Source of the DNA: a virus
Virus record (IMG/VR): IMGVR_UViG_3300030109_001570
Coordinates: 1 to 22,655 of that record
DNA length: 22,655 bases
Direction: 5' to 3' (one strand)
This document shows, piece after piece, positions 16,293-20,981 of this stretch. A program made the translations under genes and the position numbers. Every line of letters starts with the position of its first letter. The first letter of the stretch is position 1. Below the pieces are notes generated by a model. It was not told where the DNA came from, did not search any database, and saw nothing but the letters and a program-made list of their open reading frames with translations.

Positions 16293-16453
16293 TGGAGCGT
16301 CTCCGCAAGCTCGTCAGCCACATGGGGTGCGACGAGTATACTGAGAAACTCGCGCGCCTCTAAAGGCGAGTCGAAGCCTTCCACGGCGATATGCAGAACT
16401 GTTGCACCGTCTTGCGACGTGCGGGTCCATGCAGAGTAAAGAGGCGTGTACAT
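16289..16453 (-). CDS. Small ORF upstream of terL (54 residues)
   Basis: An ATG-to-TGA frame encoding MYTPLYSAWTRTSQDG, then ATVLHIAVEGFDSPLEAREF and a helical ending (LSILVAPHVADELAETLH). The composition is protein-like and acidic, unlike the Arg-rich frames that overlap it. Its TGA overlaps the terL TTG start by four bases, the arrangement expected of a coupled gene pair. An in-frame TAG lies 18 bases before the ATG, so the start cannot move far upstream. No Shine-Dalgarno sequence is visible, and I recognise no family. It could be a real micro-gene or a short leader ORF that feeds ribosomes into terL. Confidence 0.5.
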   Translation of the reverse strand: MYTPLYSAWTRTSQDGATVLHIAVEGFDSPLEAREFLSILVAPHVADELAETLH

Positions 16454-16693
16454 GTGTGCGTGGGTCCACTAATTGTCTATATACGCTATAGAGAGACGCG
16501 CCCAACTTTCGGGGTATACGGGGGTCTGCCAAAACGAGAAAAGTATTTTCCTGCGGCCAGATGTCAGGTGCGCAACCTGACGGTCATGCCTTGGAAACCA
16601 AGGGCTTCAGCTGTACGCGTAACAACCGTGTAACAAAATTAAAAGAAAGCGGCGGGGTATGCTGCTCGGCTGCTTAGTTGTTGCGACTGATTA
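16454..16693 (-). other. Non-coding gap with two adjacent hairpins
   Basis: This 240-base gap between the Cys-rich gene and the 54-residue ORF has no gene I can support. It holds two strong inverted repeats side by side: GTCAGGT/ACCTGAC (16563-16569 with 16575-16581) and CCTTGG/CCAAGG (16589-16594 with 16598-16603). Neither is followed by a U tract on either strand, so they are not good intrinsic terminators. The spacing does not fit a tRNA (no T-arm). They may be a structured RNA, a recombination site, or a packaging recognition site, given their place between terS and terL. Confidence 0.35.
16478..16505 (-). promoter_or_regulatory. Possible promoter before the terL operon
   Basis: On the - strand, TTGGGC (16505-16500) and TATATA (16483-16478) are 16 bases apart and lie about 25 bases before the small ORF and terL. 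The -35 match is poor (3 of 6), so this is only a candidate. The same stretch on the + strand reads TATACGCTATAGAGAGA, which looks partly like a T7-class promoter but points away from the late genes. Confidence 0.3.
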
Positions 16694-16861
16694 TTAGTTT
16701 CGTTCGCTGTTCTCGCGCGAGTTGCTGACCGTGTCCTGCGTGTTACACACACAGCTTCCACCACAACCGCACTTCCCTTTCCGCGTATAAACCTTGCCGC
16801 TCTCCTTACGCCTCTGCCTCCATACCGGCTTCGATAACTGCGCTGCCTCGACACGTCTCAT
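16694..16861 (-). CDS. Small Cys-rich basic protein (55 residues)
   Basis: The frame begins at an ATG that overlaps the HNH gene stop (ATGA, four bases) and runs MRRVEAAQLSKPVWRQRRKE, then SGKVYTRKGKCGCGGSCVC and a polar tail (NTQDTVSNSRENSERN). Four cysteines in CGCGGSCVC (residues 31-39) could bind a metal ion. The stop overlap, protein-like composition and continuation of a chain of coupled small genes favour a real gene over the longer Arg/Ser-rich frame in the same place. No family is recognised. It may be a nucleic-acid-binding micro-protein. Confidence 0.55.
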   Translation of the reverse strand: MRRVEAAQLSKPVWRQRRKESGKVYTRKGKCGCGGSCVCNTQDTVSNSRENSERN

Positions 16862-17073
16862 CGTCTTGACCTGTTCACCTTCTTGCTCACTGCGCGCAGG
16901 TTACTGCGCTTGTTGTTCATCGGATTGCGGTCACGGTGATCGACATCAAGGCCGAGTAACTTCGCGCCGTTCGCTGCCATCTTGCGTCGCGCCTTGTTGC
17001 GTGAGCTGCGTCGCTTCACTTGCTTCGGCTTGCTATGGTAGCTGTCGTATTCTTTGCGGTAATTACGAGCCAT
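16858..17073 (-). CDS. Small HNH-type endonuclease-like protein
   Basis: A 71-residue basic protein: MARNYRKEYDSYHSKPKQ, a basic helix (VKRRSSRNKARRKMAANG), then GLDVDHRDRNPMNNKRSNLR and NRSRR. The core D45-H46...N54...N58-L fits the His-Asn part of an HNH motif (DH.D.NP.NN...NLR); there are no zinc-ribbon cysteines. Such small HNH proteins next to terminase genes are widespread in phages, and in HK97-like phages an HNH protein assists terminase cleavage. The ATG at 17073 shares one base with the preceding stop and has GGAAG upstream; a TTG four codons earlier is less likely. The alternative is a homing-type nuclease. Confidence 0.75.
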   Translation of the reverse strand: MARNYRKEYDSYHSKPKQVKRRSSRNKARRKMAANGAKLLGLDVDHRDRNPMNNKRSNLRAVSKKVNRSRR

Positions 17074-17357
17074 CAGCACTTCCAACGTCTACGTGCTTGC
17101 CTGATTCTGCTGTTCGGATCATTGCGTGTCTTTGCGCTGCTACGCTTCAGCTGGCCTGCAGAGCGTGCGCAGTAACTACTGCGTCGCTTGGCAGCTGCAC
17201 TGCCTTTCTTCACCTTGCCGGTCACAGCTGTCTTCAGCTTGCTGCCGGGGTTCGCCTTGCGGTAAGCACTCACGCCTTTCTTCGTCATGCCTGCGCCGGA
17301 CTTCGTCGGCCTGTAGTTCGCACCTTTGCCCTTCGTCGTGCGCCTGATGCTAGGCAC
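17073..17357 (-). CDS. DUF6321-like small basic protein
   Basis: About 94 residues from a GTG at 17355-17357. The core is GAGMTKKGVSAYRKANPGSK, then LKTAVTGKVKKGSAAAKRRS, SYCARSAGQLK and DPNSRIRQARRRWKC. This matches a conserved phage/bacterial family (DUF6321 as I recall it) in which the Lys/Arg-rich sequence and a Cys near 'FCARSxG' are typical. The function is unknown; nucleic-acid binding is plausible from charge. I chose the GTG because it overlaps the previous stop by 8 bases; the longer upstream frame translates out-of-frame sequence of the preceding gene. Confidence 0.7.
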   Translation of the reverse strand: MPSIRRTTKGKGANYRPTKSGAGMTKKGVSAYRKANPGSKLKTAVTGKVKKGSAAAKRRSSYCARSAGQLKRSSAKTRNDPNSRIRQARRRWKC

Positions 17358-17529
17358 GCAGCAAGCTCTTGCGCTTGCCGCGCTTCGATGTCTTCGCGGC
17401 TGCAGCAAACTGCGCGTCAGTCGGCGCGCCTTTCTCGCCTTTGCGCCGCATGCGCTTCTTGCCTTTTGATGCAGCTACGCGCTTTCGCTTGGCATGGATG
17501 TTTGCGTAAAGTCCCGGCTTTTTCGCCAT
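17350..17529 (-). CDS. Conserved small phage protein (MAKKPGLYANIHAKRKR type)
   Basis: A 59-residue Lys/Arg-rich protein: MAKKPGLYANIHAKRKRVAA, then EKGAPTDAQFAAAAKTSKR. This start and the later 'KGAPT..dF..aAKT.k' are the signature of a short protein conserved in many tailed phages with no known function. The ATG shares one base with the preceding stop (TGATG), and its own stop overlaps the next gene by 8 bases. Strong positive charge suggests DNA, RNA or membrane binding. Confidence 0.7.
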   Translation of the reverse strand: MAKKPGLYANIHAKRKRVAASKGKKRMRRKGEKGAPTDAQFAAAAKTSKRGKRKSLLRA

Positions 17530-17630
17530 CAGTAACTGCGCCTCACTTTGCGCATCTTCTTTACCTTTGGCGTTGTCGACTTCTTCTTTGTCTTCTTCGT
17601 CGTCTTGGACTTGTACTTACTCACTGGCAT
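17529..17630 (-). CDS. Very small Lys-rich protein (33 residues)
   Basis: The frame MPVSKYKSKTTKKTKKKS, then TPKVKKMRKVRRSY, is half Lys/Arg. It begins within the end of terS (ATG at 17630; a GTG at 17624 overlapping the terS stop is equally possible) and ends with TGA sharing one base with the next ATG. The unbroken chain of overlaps and the matching composition of the next two products argue for a real gene. The function is unknown; it may be a DNA-binding or packaging-related peptide. Confidence 0.5.
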   Translation of the reverse strand: MPVSKYKSKTTKKTKKKSTTPKVKKMRKVRRSY

Positions 17631-18105
17631 CATTACCGCTACCTTTCACAAGCTTGATTACATCCGCGCTCGGCTTCTGCGCAGCCGTGTGATCTTGGCC
17701 GCTTCCCCACTGCAGCTTGATCACGCCACCGCTATCCTCTGGCACGTCTTCCTTACGATGCCGCACGTCCCAAGGCCGCATACGTGCAAACACAAACTTC
17801 AGCGTATCGATATGTAAGCGGCGGCGTTGCACCTCCGCGTTGGCAAGAGATCGCTCAACGTCATCGAGCGGCTTGCGCGCCAAGTCGAACATCTCGTCCA
17901 TCAGAAACTCTGCGCCAATCGCACGCGCCTTTGAGTACATGTCGTACAAGTCGTCATCGCGTTGAACGCGACGCAACACTGGCGACCAGTCGGGCAAAGT
18001 GTCGTCGTTGTCGCAAATAGAGCGCAGCGATTTGCCGACGCTTAACTCGTCGCAGATCCGCCGCATGACCGCTTTGGTTATTTTTACAGGTGCTCGTCGT
18101 TTCAT
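17617..18105 (-). CDS. terS: Terminase small subunit
   Basis: A 162-residue protein with an N-terminal HTH segment (KAVMRRICDELSVGKSLRSI, then LPDWSPVLRRVQRDDDLYDMYSKAR), a central helical oligomerisation part (AEFLMDEMFDLARKPLDDVERS...RRLHIDTLKFVFARMRPWDV) and a polar C-terminal tail. This is the standard build of phage small terminases, which recognise the packaging site and load the large subunit. The ATG at 18103-18105 is preferred over a GTG at 18114 that lies in the terminator tail. It is the first gene after the terminator and candidate late promoter, and is separated from terL by six tiny genes, an unusual distance. Confidence 0.85.
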   Translation of the reverse strand: MKRRAPVKITKAVMRRICDELSVGKSLRSICDNDDTLPDWSPVLRRVQRDDDLYDMYSKARAIGAEFLMDEMFDLARKPLDDVERSLANAEVQRRRLHIDTLKFVFARMRPWDVRHRKEDVPEDSGGVIKLQWGSGQDHTAAQKPSADVIKLVKGSGNDASE

Positions 18106-18110
18106 ATGCG

Positions 18111-18146
18111 TCACAAAAGAAGCCCGGCTGCAAAAACAACCGGGCT
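18111..18146 (-). terminator. Intrinsic terminator just before terS
   Basis: On the - strand a 7-bp stem AGCCCGG/CCGGGCT (18146-18140 with 18127-18121), with loop TTGTTTTTGCAG, is followed by TCTTTTGTGA. It ends transcripts coming from the early operon and also lies about 20 bases after the start expected from the promoter at 18197-18170. Late genes could then be expressed only by read-through or antitermination. Confidence 0.75.
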
Positions 18147-18169
18147 AGTTTCAATCAGGGTCTAGGAGA

Positions 18170-18197
18170 ATCATAGTCGACGCATGCAATGCGCCAA
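18170..18197 (-). promoter_or_regulatory. Candidate late promoter
   Basis: TTGGCG (18197-18192) and TATGAT (18175-18170) are separated by 16 bases on the - strand, a good sigma70-type match (4 of 6 and 5 of 6). The predicted start is near 18163, upstream of the terminator and terS. The surrounding gap (18147-18262) holds no gene. This is inferred by eye. Confidence 0.5.
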
Positions 18198-18262
18198 CGC
18201 TAAGAAAATATAACCTCTTTTCGGTACTTTGGATACATCACCTAGCGTGAAAGCTGTGAATG

Positions 18263-18718
18263 TTACAACATGTTGATGTCGTGCAGATGCTCGTAGCTTA
18301 TCCAATACTGCGGCGGCTTGTCTCGTCGCAGCGATTTAAACTCGCCGTGCTTACGCACCTCGCCGCCAGTCATCCAGCCGTTCAGCTGGTATTCGTATCG
18401 GTTCAATTGGCTCACCAAAACAAAGCGCCGATCATCATGGTCGTTTTCAGTCACGTTCAGATGACAGCTTTGCGGCGGTACTTGCGACGTTGTTCGCACC
18501 TCAAGATTACCAACATCACCACGGGTTTTGAACGTATTAACTGACGCATCCCAATACATATCTAGCGCCTTTGCTACTGCCATTTCACCGAGACAACCGG
18601 CGATATGGTTTACATAGAGGCCGCTTGTTTCTTGTGATAGTTGCATAGCGGCCTGACGCATTGTGCCGATCACATTGCCGACGCACAGCTCTCGATCAGT
18701 TAAGTCCACGCGTACCAT
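18263..18718 (-). CDS. Conserved phage protein, possible PD-(D/E)XK-like fold
   Basis: A 151-residue protein: MVRVDLTDRELCVGNVIGTM, then GLYVNHIAGCLGEMAVAKAL, GDVGNLEVRTTSQ, RRFVLVSQLNRYEYQLNGWMTGGEV and a C-terminal helix. The spacing of the Glu in GEMAVAKAL, the Asp in GDVG and the Glu in LEVRTT, followed by a strand RRFVLVS, recalls the nuclease-like core of restriction-type folds, but the usual Lys is replaced by Arg in EVR. I know similar phage proteins only as conserved hypotheticals. It is the last gene before the late promoter and overlaps the preceding gene by 19 bases. Confidence 0.65.
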   Translation of the reverse strand: MVRVDLTDRELCVGNVIGTMRQAAMQLSQETSGLYVNHIAGCLGEMAVAKALDMYWDASVNTFKTRGDVGNLEVRTTSQVPPQSCHLNVTENDHDDRRFVLVSQLNRYEYQLNGWMTGGEVRKHGEFKSLRRDKPPQYWISYEHLHDINML

Positions 18719-19095
18719 AAGTTAATCAAAGCTCCTTCGTAGCGTCGTTTCGCAGTTCTTCTGTCACAATGCAGATACTTGCCGACTTTAACCCAGCTCG
18801 GACCACGCGATCTGAATGCACCGGCATGCGCCACAGCCCATAACAATCTTCTGTCATCAACGCTCGGCATGTTAAGAAGTTGCTTGGCAATAACGTCGTA
18901 TCTCGTCACTTGTTGCGACGTGGCCGCACCGAGTTTCACCTCGGTCGTCTCGTCGGCATAGCTTAACCATTCGGGGTGCGGCTCCGGCCACCAGCTGCCA
19001 CGATAACGCGGCAGAGCTGCAGGCAGTCGTCGCTCGGTTTCAGCTGCCTCGATAAGCCAGTCGTGCAGCTCGTCGATTGAAATCGGCTTGCTCAT
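18700..19095 (-). CDS. DUF6362-like helix-turn-helix protein, possible late regulator
   Basis: A 131-residue protein. The N-terminus (MSKPISIDELHDWLIEAAET, RRLPAALPRYRGSWWPEP) and the C-terminal block DRRLLWAVAHAGAFRS...SWVKVGKYLHCDRRTAKRRYEG (about 81-121) fit the phage DUF6362 family. The end of that block, W-x-x-V-G-x-x-L-x-C-D-R-R-T-A-K-R-R-Y, is a helix-turn-helix like sigma region 4. Its position just before the late promoter is where lambda Q or ArpU/RinA-type late regulators lie, so it may control late genes; this is inference. It overlaps the 186-residue gene by 56 bases. Confidence 0.7.
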   Translation of the reverse strand: MSKPISIDELHDWLIEAAETERRLPAALPRYRGSWWPEPHPEWLSYADETTEVKLGAATSQQVTRYDVIAKQLLNMPSVDDRRLLWAVAHAGAFRSRGPSWVKVGKYLHCDRRTAKRRYEGALINLWYAWT

Positions 19096-19600
19096 GTGCC
19101 GTCAAATTTCCATAAAATTTCCAAAAAGCTGGTCGATCTACGGCAGACATATTCTCTGCGTAAACCTGTGCCGCACGATCAATGCGGCTCGGCATATCGC
19201 CGTCGACCACAGCGCGATAAGCTGGGTTGCTCATCTTCGTATTGCGATTAATCAGATTAATAAGTTGCACTGATAAATCAGTGTTATCAGTGCTACTGAT
19301 TAACTTAGTGCTATTAGATAAATTAGTTGTATGGGGTTTATTAAGCTTAGAGCAGTTAGACTCATTAAGCTGATTAATAAGTTTATCTTCTATAAGCTTA
19401 GTAATAGCATATTCTGTGCCAGAAAAGTTATCCACAGGGTTATCCACAGACTTATCCACAGCCCCAACGCGCATCAATTCATCGATTTTTTGGTCGATAT
19501 CCAGCACGCCACGGGCTGCAGCTGCGGCACGCCAGTCGTCCTCAACTGCCATGCATTGCAGCACGATAAATGCGTCAAAGCTGATCATTTTGTGAGCCAT
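19040..19600 (-). CDS. Unknown 186-residue protein enclosing the DnaA-box cluster
   Basis: A short helical N-terminal part (MAHKMISFDAFIVLQCMAVE; ARGVLDIDQKIDELMRVGAV) is followed by a low-complexity Asn/Ser/Thr/Leu-rich region (about 48-130), then a helical end (DRPAFWKFYGNLTAHEQADF, NRRAARLAYRGS). Codons 48-58 (VDKSVDNPVDN) are encoded by the three DnaA boxes. The middle looks shaped by DNA function rather than protein function: it is AT-rich and full of repeats. In lambda the origin likewise lies inside the initiator gene O, so this could be an initiator whose gene carries the origin, but no known replication domain is recognised. It overlaps the genes on both sides. Confidence 0.6.
   Translation of the reverse strand: MAHKMISFDAFIVLQCMAVEDDWRAAAAARGVLDIDQKIDELMRVGAVDKSVDNPVDNFSGTEYAITKLIEDKLINQLNESNCSKLNKPHTTNLSNSTKLISSTDNTDLSVQLINLINRNTKMSNPAYRAVVDGDMPSRIDRAAQVYAENMSAVDRPAFWKFYGNLTAHEQADFNRRAARLAYRGS
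19255..19460 (+). repeat. Probable replication origin: three DnaA boxes and AT-rich repeats
   Basis: Three perfect DnaA boxes (TTATCCACA) start at 19428, 19440 and 19452, in the same direction and exactly 12 bases apart. Beside them lies an AT-rich stretch (about 19240-19430) with the perfect inverted repeat CACTGAT-AA-ATCAGTG (19268-19283), a second pair ATCAGT...ACTGAT (19286-19291, 19295-19300), a 12-bp direct repeat GATTAATAAGTT (19255-19266 and 19372-19383), and two copies of TAAGCTTAG. Box cluster, iterated sites and AT-rich DNA are the parts of a DnaA-type origin. It lies within the coding sequence of the 186-residue protein. Confidence 0.7.
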
Positions 19601-19899
19601 CGATTTTGCCTCGGCAGGCCGATCTGCTTGGCGTATTGAATGCCGAATCTCATGCCGACAGAAATGCCGCGATCCATGTACACGGCGACTAAGTCTGCTG
19701 TCTCGTACCAGTCGAGCGCCCGGCTCATACCAAGCCTGCGTTCGTCCTTTTTGCGGTCGTCAAGGACTTGTGTGTACAGCAAATGACTCGCAAATGGCGC
19801 TTCGCCGCGATCCAAGCTGTCCTGCAAACAACGCCGCGCATAGTCGATATTCTGCTCGATATTGACGCCTGCGTATGGCGATTCGATTATGACGCGCAT
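19585..19899 (-). CDS. DUF7768-like protein
   Basis: A 104-residue protein: MRVIIESPYAGVNIEQNIDY, ARRCLQDSLDRGEAPFASHL, LYTQVLDD...RRLGMSRALDW, then ADLVAVYMDRGISVGMRFGI. The pattern 'vIiESPYaG....Nv.YAR.clrdsl.rGEaPFaSHLlYtQ...L.D' is that of a small family seen in phages and bacterial islands (DUF7768 as I recall it), with a nucleoside 2-deoxyribosyltransferase-like layout. The biochemical role is not established; nucleotide or NAD-related chemistry is a guess. It overlaps the DnaA-like gene by 13 bases and the 186-residue gene by 16. Confidence 0.75.
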   Translation of the reverse strand: MRVIIESPYAGVNIEQNIDYARRCLQDSLDRGEAPFASHLLYTQVLDDRKKDERRLGMSRALDWYETADLVAVYMDRGISVGMRFGIQYAKQIGLPRQNRWLTK

Positions 19900-20267
19900 A
19901 ACCGCAATCCTTGTCTACGTTCTTTATTCTTTTGCCTGGCAATGGTACGCAGCTTTTTAAGCGCAACCTCGTCCGACTCGGCGGTGTTTGCATACTTGTT
20001 CAGCCCATATCGCACGGTCGAGCTGTCCCGATTCGTCAAAGGGCCTATCTGGTCGCTGGTCATATTGAGGTCTTGATTTGCAAGAAACCACACGCGTTTT
20101 CGCCAAGCGACGTAATGCTTGGCTTGCCGTGCGCTAACCAAATCTTCGACGGTTACGTCTTCATCGATCTGGGTAACGGCATAGAGTAAATCTGCCAGCA
20201 TGTATGGCTTTTGCGGTACGAGGGCCTGTATTGCGGCGCGTTCTTTCTCAATCTGTTCTTCAGTCAT
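19887..20267 (-). CDS. DnaA domain IV-like DNA-binding protein
   Basis: A 126-residue protein without AAA+ motifs. Residues about 37-93 follow the DnaA C-terminal DNA-binding domain: VTVEDLVSARQAKHYVAWRK, RVWFLANQDLNMTSDQIGPL, then NRDSSTVRYGLNKY. In DnaA the signature is 'GGRDHSTVxHA', and here N79-R80-D81-S82-S83-T84-V85 keeps the Arg, Asp, Ser, Thr and Val that contact the box. A free-standing domain IV would bind DnaA boxes without ATP hydrolysis, and three perfect boxes lie about 430 bases downstream in the same operon. It could act as initiator, as recruiter of host helicase or DnaA, or as a competitor of host DnaA. Confidence 0.75.
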   Translation of the reverse strand: MTEEQIEKERAAIQALVPQKPYMLADLLYAVTQIDEDVTVEDLVSARQAKHYVAWRKRVWFLANQDLNMTSDQIGPLTNRDSSTVRYGLNKYANTAESDEVALKKLRTIARQKNKERRQGLRLCAS

Positions 20268-20643
20268 CTCGATTCTCCATCAACGTGTTTAAAAACACCT
20301 CGACATCTTCGACCGACCTAACTGTCTCGACGTGACAGCCTGCCGATCTCAACTCCTGTTGCACTTGTTTTTGAGCAGAGCTTAAACGCCCCGTTTTAGT
20401 CTTTATTTCCAAGAAGATAGGCGACCAATTTACGTCTGTTTGCCACCATGTTTTGCTTACAAATATCTCCAGATCGGGCCAGCCAGCGCGGACGCCCATG
20501 CGTTTCTGCTTAACGCGATATTGGATCTTGTGATTGCCTTCATTTGGACTGTGATGAATGACACTGCCTGGGCCTAACCGTGCTTGCAGATACTCAATTA
20601 TCTGCACATGCAGTTCGTACTCAGTCACGCGAAAACTCTGCAA
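20260..20643 (-). CDS. VRR-NUC domain nuclease
   Basis: A 127-residue protein with the VRR-NUC layout: TEYELHVQIIEYLQARL, HHSPNEGNHK, MGVRAGWPDLEIF (catalytic D57), then PIFLEIKTKTGRLSSAQ (E79, K81, Q91) and a final helix-strand (ELRSAGCHVETVRSVEDV). The D...ExK...Q set of the family is complete. Stand-alone phage VRR-NUC proteins cut branched or flap DNA, such as Holliday junction-like substrates, during replication or recombination. The ATG at 20643 lies inside the Cro-like gene; a GTG at 20628, giving an 8-base overlap and a start at TEYELH, is quite possible. Confidence 0.85.
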   Translation of the reverse strand: MQSFRVTEYELHVQIIEYLQARLGPGSVIHHSPNEGNHKIQYRVKQKRMGVRAGWPDLEIFVSKTWWQTDVNWSPIFLEIKTKTGRLSSAQKQVQQELRSAGCHVETVRSVEDVEVFLNTLMENRDD

Positions 20644-20821
20644 TGAGTTCGTCTGCAGTCACCTGACCATCAGTGATAAGCAAGATTCGCCGACACATTT
20701 CTAACGACGGTTTCCTGCGGCCAAGGCTTATTGATGTGATAGTTGACCGGGAGCAGCCAAGCTGTAACGCCAATTCGTCGTGAGTACGCGCTGTGTGTGA
20801 TATGAAGTCTTTAAAGTTCAT
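20621..20821 (-). CDS. Cro-like helix-turn-helix regulator
   Basis: A 66-residue protein with one HTH at about residues 14-35 (HDELALQLGCSRSTITSISL), then GRRKPSLEMCRRIL and ADELIAEF. The pattern is that of YdaS/Cro-type phage regulators ('S.StIs.w..GrR.ps...c..Ie..T.G.Vt..eL'). It is the first gene of the leftward operon and faces the repressor operon across the operator region, the classic Cro position. It should repress the repressor promoter and, later, its own. No Shine-Dalgarno sequence is visible before its ATG, so the message may be leaderless or nearly so. Confidence 0.8.
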   Translation of the reverse strand: MNFKDFISHTARTHDELALQLGCSRSTITSISLGRRKPSLEMCRRILLITDGQVTADELIAEFSRD

Positions 20822-20830
20822 ATTAAAACG

Positions 20831-20859
20831 TCTTACCGTACTATATGTAACGTTGTCAA
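20831..20859 (-). promoter_or_regulatory. Possible early (cro) promoter
   Basis: TTGACA (20859-20854) is a perfect -35 box, but the best -10 candidates, GTAAGA at 17 bases or TAAGAC at 18 bases, are weak. A start 6-8 bases further on would fall at about 20823, next to the ATG at 20821, and give an almost leaderless message. TGTAAC (20846-20851), similar to the operator half-site at 20920, overlaps the spacer and could let the repressor block it. Confidence 0.4.
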
Positions 20860-20919
20860 TTTTTCCTCTGACGCGCGCGTTTTAGGTGTTGTTATTATTA
20901 TGAACAAGTCTAACCTCTT

Positions 20920-20936
20920 TGTTACTCAGGGTAACA
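20920..20936 (+). promoter_or_regulatory. Operator-like palindrome in the switch region
   Basis: TGTTAC-TCAGG-GTAACA is a perfect 6-bp inverted repeat with a 5-base spacer (17 bp, the size of a lambda-type operator). It lies between the divergent Cro-like and repressor operons, 30 to 60 bases before the + strand start. A related half-site, TGTAAC, occurs at 20846. The rest of the gap (20822-20981) is AT-rich with no gene. It is the best candidate for binding by the XRE repressor or the Cro-like protein. Confidence 0.6.
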
Positions 20937-20981
20937 GATTAACCAAGATGAGACATACAGACATAATTGGAGACAATAAAA

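Noticed and set aside
16480-16496. T7-class promoter (TATACGCTATAGAGAGA, + strand)
   Set aside because: It matches only the end of the T7 consensus, points away from the genes, is not repeated elsewhere, and no single-subunit RNA polymerase gene is in the window.
16314-16532. 72-residue Arg-rich - strand frame before terL
   Set aside because: The overlapping 54-residue frame has better composition and is coupled to the terL start; this one has neither.
16550-16625. tRNA gene
   Set aside because: One hairpin could be an anticodon arm by size, but there is no T-arm GGTTCGA-like sequence, no acceptor stem, and position 37 is a pyrimidine.
16639-16854. 71-residue Arg/Ser-rich - strand frame
   Set aside because: The alternative frame 16861-16694 starts with an ATGA overlap, has a CGCGGSCVC motif and a more protein-like composition.
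16794-17657. 287-residue + strand reading frame
   Set aside because: It is Cys/Ser/Leu-rich with no known pattern and is the mirror of the Lys/Arg-rich small genes on the - strand, several of which match known phage proteins.
19255-19460. CRISPR array
   Set aside because: The repeats are 9-12 bp with 12-bp or irregular spacing and are explained by DnaA boxes and origin-type repeats; there are no cas genes.
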